Below are positions 5,572-5,993 of a stretch of DNA of 5,993 nucleotides, one piece after another. The stretch covers positions 1 to 5,993 of the forward strand of contig DATESZ010000127.1 of the NCBI GenBank assembly GCA_035283845.1, written 5' to 3'. The notes below the pieces were generated by a model. It ran no database searches. It was not told where the DNA came from and saw only the letters and a list, made by a program, of their open reading frames with translations. The stretch comes from DATESZ01 sp035283845. GTDB lineage: Bacteria > Desulfobacterota > Syntrophia > Syntrophales > JACQWR01. A program made the position numbers and the translations under genes. Position 1 is the first letter of the stretch, and every line of letters begins with the position of its first letter.

Positions 5572-5588
5572 TTTTAATGATATTAAAA
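5572..5588 (+). repeat. AT-rich inverted repeat just before the UbiD ribosome site
   Basis: TTTTAAT and ATTAAAA (5572-5578 and 5582-5588) are perfect 7-bp arms around GAT. The element abuts a six-G run (5589-5594) that serves as the Shine-Dalgarno for the ATG at 5599. It could be an operator-like palindrome or a weak hairpin. An 8-bp palindrome AGTTAACT lies upstream at 5548-5555. Confidence 0.45.
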
Positions 5589-5598
5589 GGGGGGAATC

Positions 5599-5993
5599 AT
5601 GCCTTACAAAGATTTTAGGGAATTTATTGAGGCCTTGGAGAAGAGCGGCGATTTACAACGGATAAAGAAGGAGGTGGACTGGAACCTTGAGGCGGGAGCG
5701 ATAACGAGAAAGGGGTGTGAGGAGGTTGGTCCGGCAATATTGTTTGAGAAGATTAAGGATTATCCGGAAGGGTACAGGGTATTGGGCAATCCCCTGGCAT
5801 CATTCAGGAGGCTTGCTATAGCCCTTGATATGCCTCCGGATTCGACATACATAGAGATTCTCAATAGATATGATGAAGGCAGGAAAAATTTAATTAAACC
5901 TATTCTTGTCAGTGATGGCCCATGCAAAGAGGAGATTCATATAGGCGATGATGTGGACTTATATAAATTTCCTGCTTTAATGGTTCATGGCGG
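5599..5993 (+). CDS. UbiD-family prenyl-FMN-dependent (de)carboxylase, N-terminal part, cut off by the right edge
   Basis: The frame is open from ATG 5599 to the window end (131 codons of an expected 450-500). The start follows a G-rich ribosome site with 4 nt spacing. The N-terminus matches the UbiD pattern: YKDFREFIEALEKSGDLQRIKKEVD (residues 3-27, long motif split at will), then ITRKGCEEVGPAILFEKIKDYP and YRVLGNPLASFRRLAIAL (59-76). SDGPCKEEIHIGDDVDLYKFP (105-125) follows, corresponding to the conserved GDDVDL block before the prFMN-binding and catalytic segment. Compared with E. coli UbiD, the stretch before GPCKE lacks a lengthy insertion, as in many catabolic relatives. The catalytic Arg-Glu-Glu residues lie beyond the edge. 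Known members (de)carboxylate aromatic or unsaturated acids and need prFMN made by a UbiX-type enzyme, not seen here. Position after two flavin oxidoreductases argues for a catabolic or specialised role rather than ubiquinone synthesis. Confidence 0.93.
   Translation, partial: MPYKDFREFIEALEKSGDLQRIKKEVDWNLEAGAITRKGCEEVGPAILFEKIKDYPEGYRVLGNPLASFRRLAIALDMPPDSTYIEILNRYDEGRKNLIKPILVSDGPCKEEIHIGDDVDLYKFPALMVHG

Noticed and set aside
1..5993. Mobile element, CRISPR, tRNA or rRNA
   Set aside because: I saw no transposase or integrase frame, no regularly spaced repeats, no paired long terminal inverted repeats and no tRNA-like cloverleaf on either strand.

Overview
The window looks like chromosomal DNA from an anaerobic or facultative Gram-negative bacterium. 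I lean towards a deltaproteobacterial (Desulfobacterota) lineage at low confidence. The reasons are mid-range GC, strong AAGGAG-type ribosome binding sites, a good sigma-54-like promoter, a secreted small protein and a UbiD-family decarboxylase beside two phytoene-desaturase-like flavoproteins. No marker gene fixes the taxonomy.

Left part (1-1711) is on the minus strand. A membrane sensor histidine kinase starts at 1130 and leaves the window at its left edge, after the HAMP domain and the phosphoacceptor histidine (His288). Upstream of it, a gene for a 133-residue secreted, lysine-rich small protein (1310-1711) ends at a clear intrinsic terminator (1248-1281), so the two are probably separate transcripts.

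Middle (1712-2108) is a gene-free divergent control region of about 400 bp, unusually dense in signals. It holds a -24/-12 (sigma-54) element facing left and a 10-bp palindrome. It also has two sigma-70-like promoters facing right and one facing left, a hairpin with a T-run, a 9-bp inverted repeat bracketing the downstream rightward promoter, and a 12-bp perfect direct repeat.

Right part (2109-5993) is a plus-strand cluster. Two full-length FAD-dependent oxidoreductases of the phytoene desaturase/PYROXD2-like class (548 and 541 aa) are related only distantly. They are followed by the first 131 codons of a UbiD-family (prenyl-FMN) decarboxylase, cut by the right edge. All three have good ribosome binding sites, and the gaps of 136 and 81 bp contain hairpin-forming inverted repeats but no convincing terminator, so they are likely one operon with internal RNA-level tuning. 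My inference is a catabolic or biosynthetic path joining flavin-dependent (de)hydrogenation of a hydrophobic, cyclic or polyunsaturated substrate to (de)carboxylation, possibly anaerobic aromatic or alicyclic metabolism. The substrate cannot be read from the sequence.
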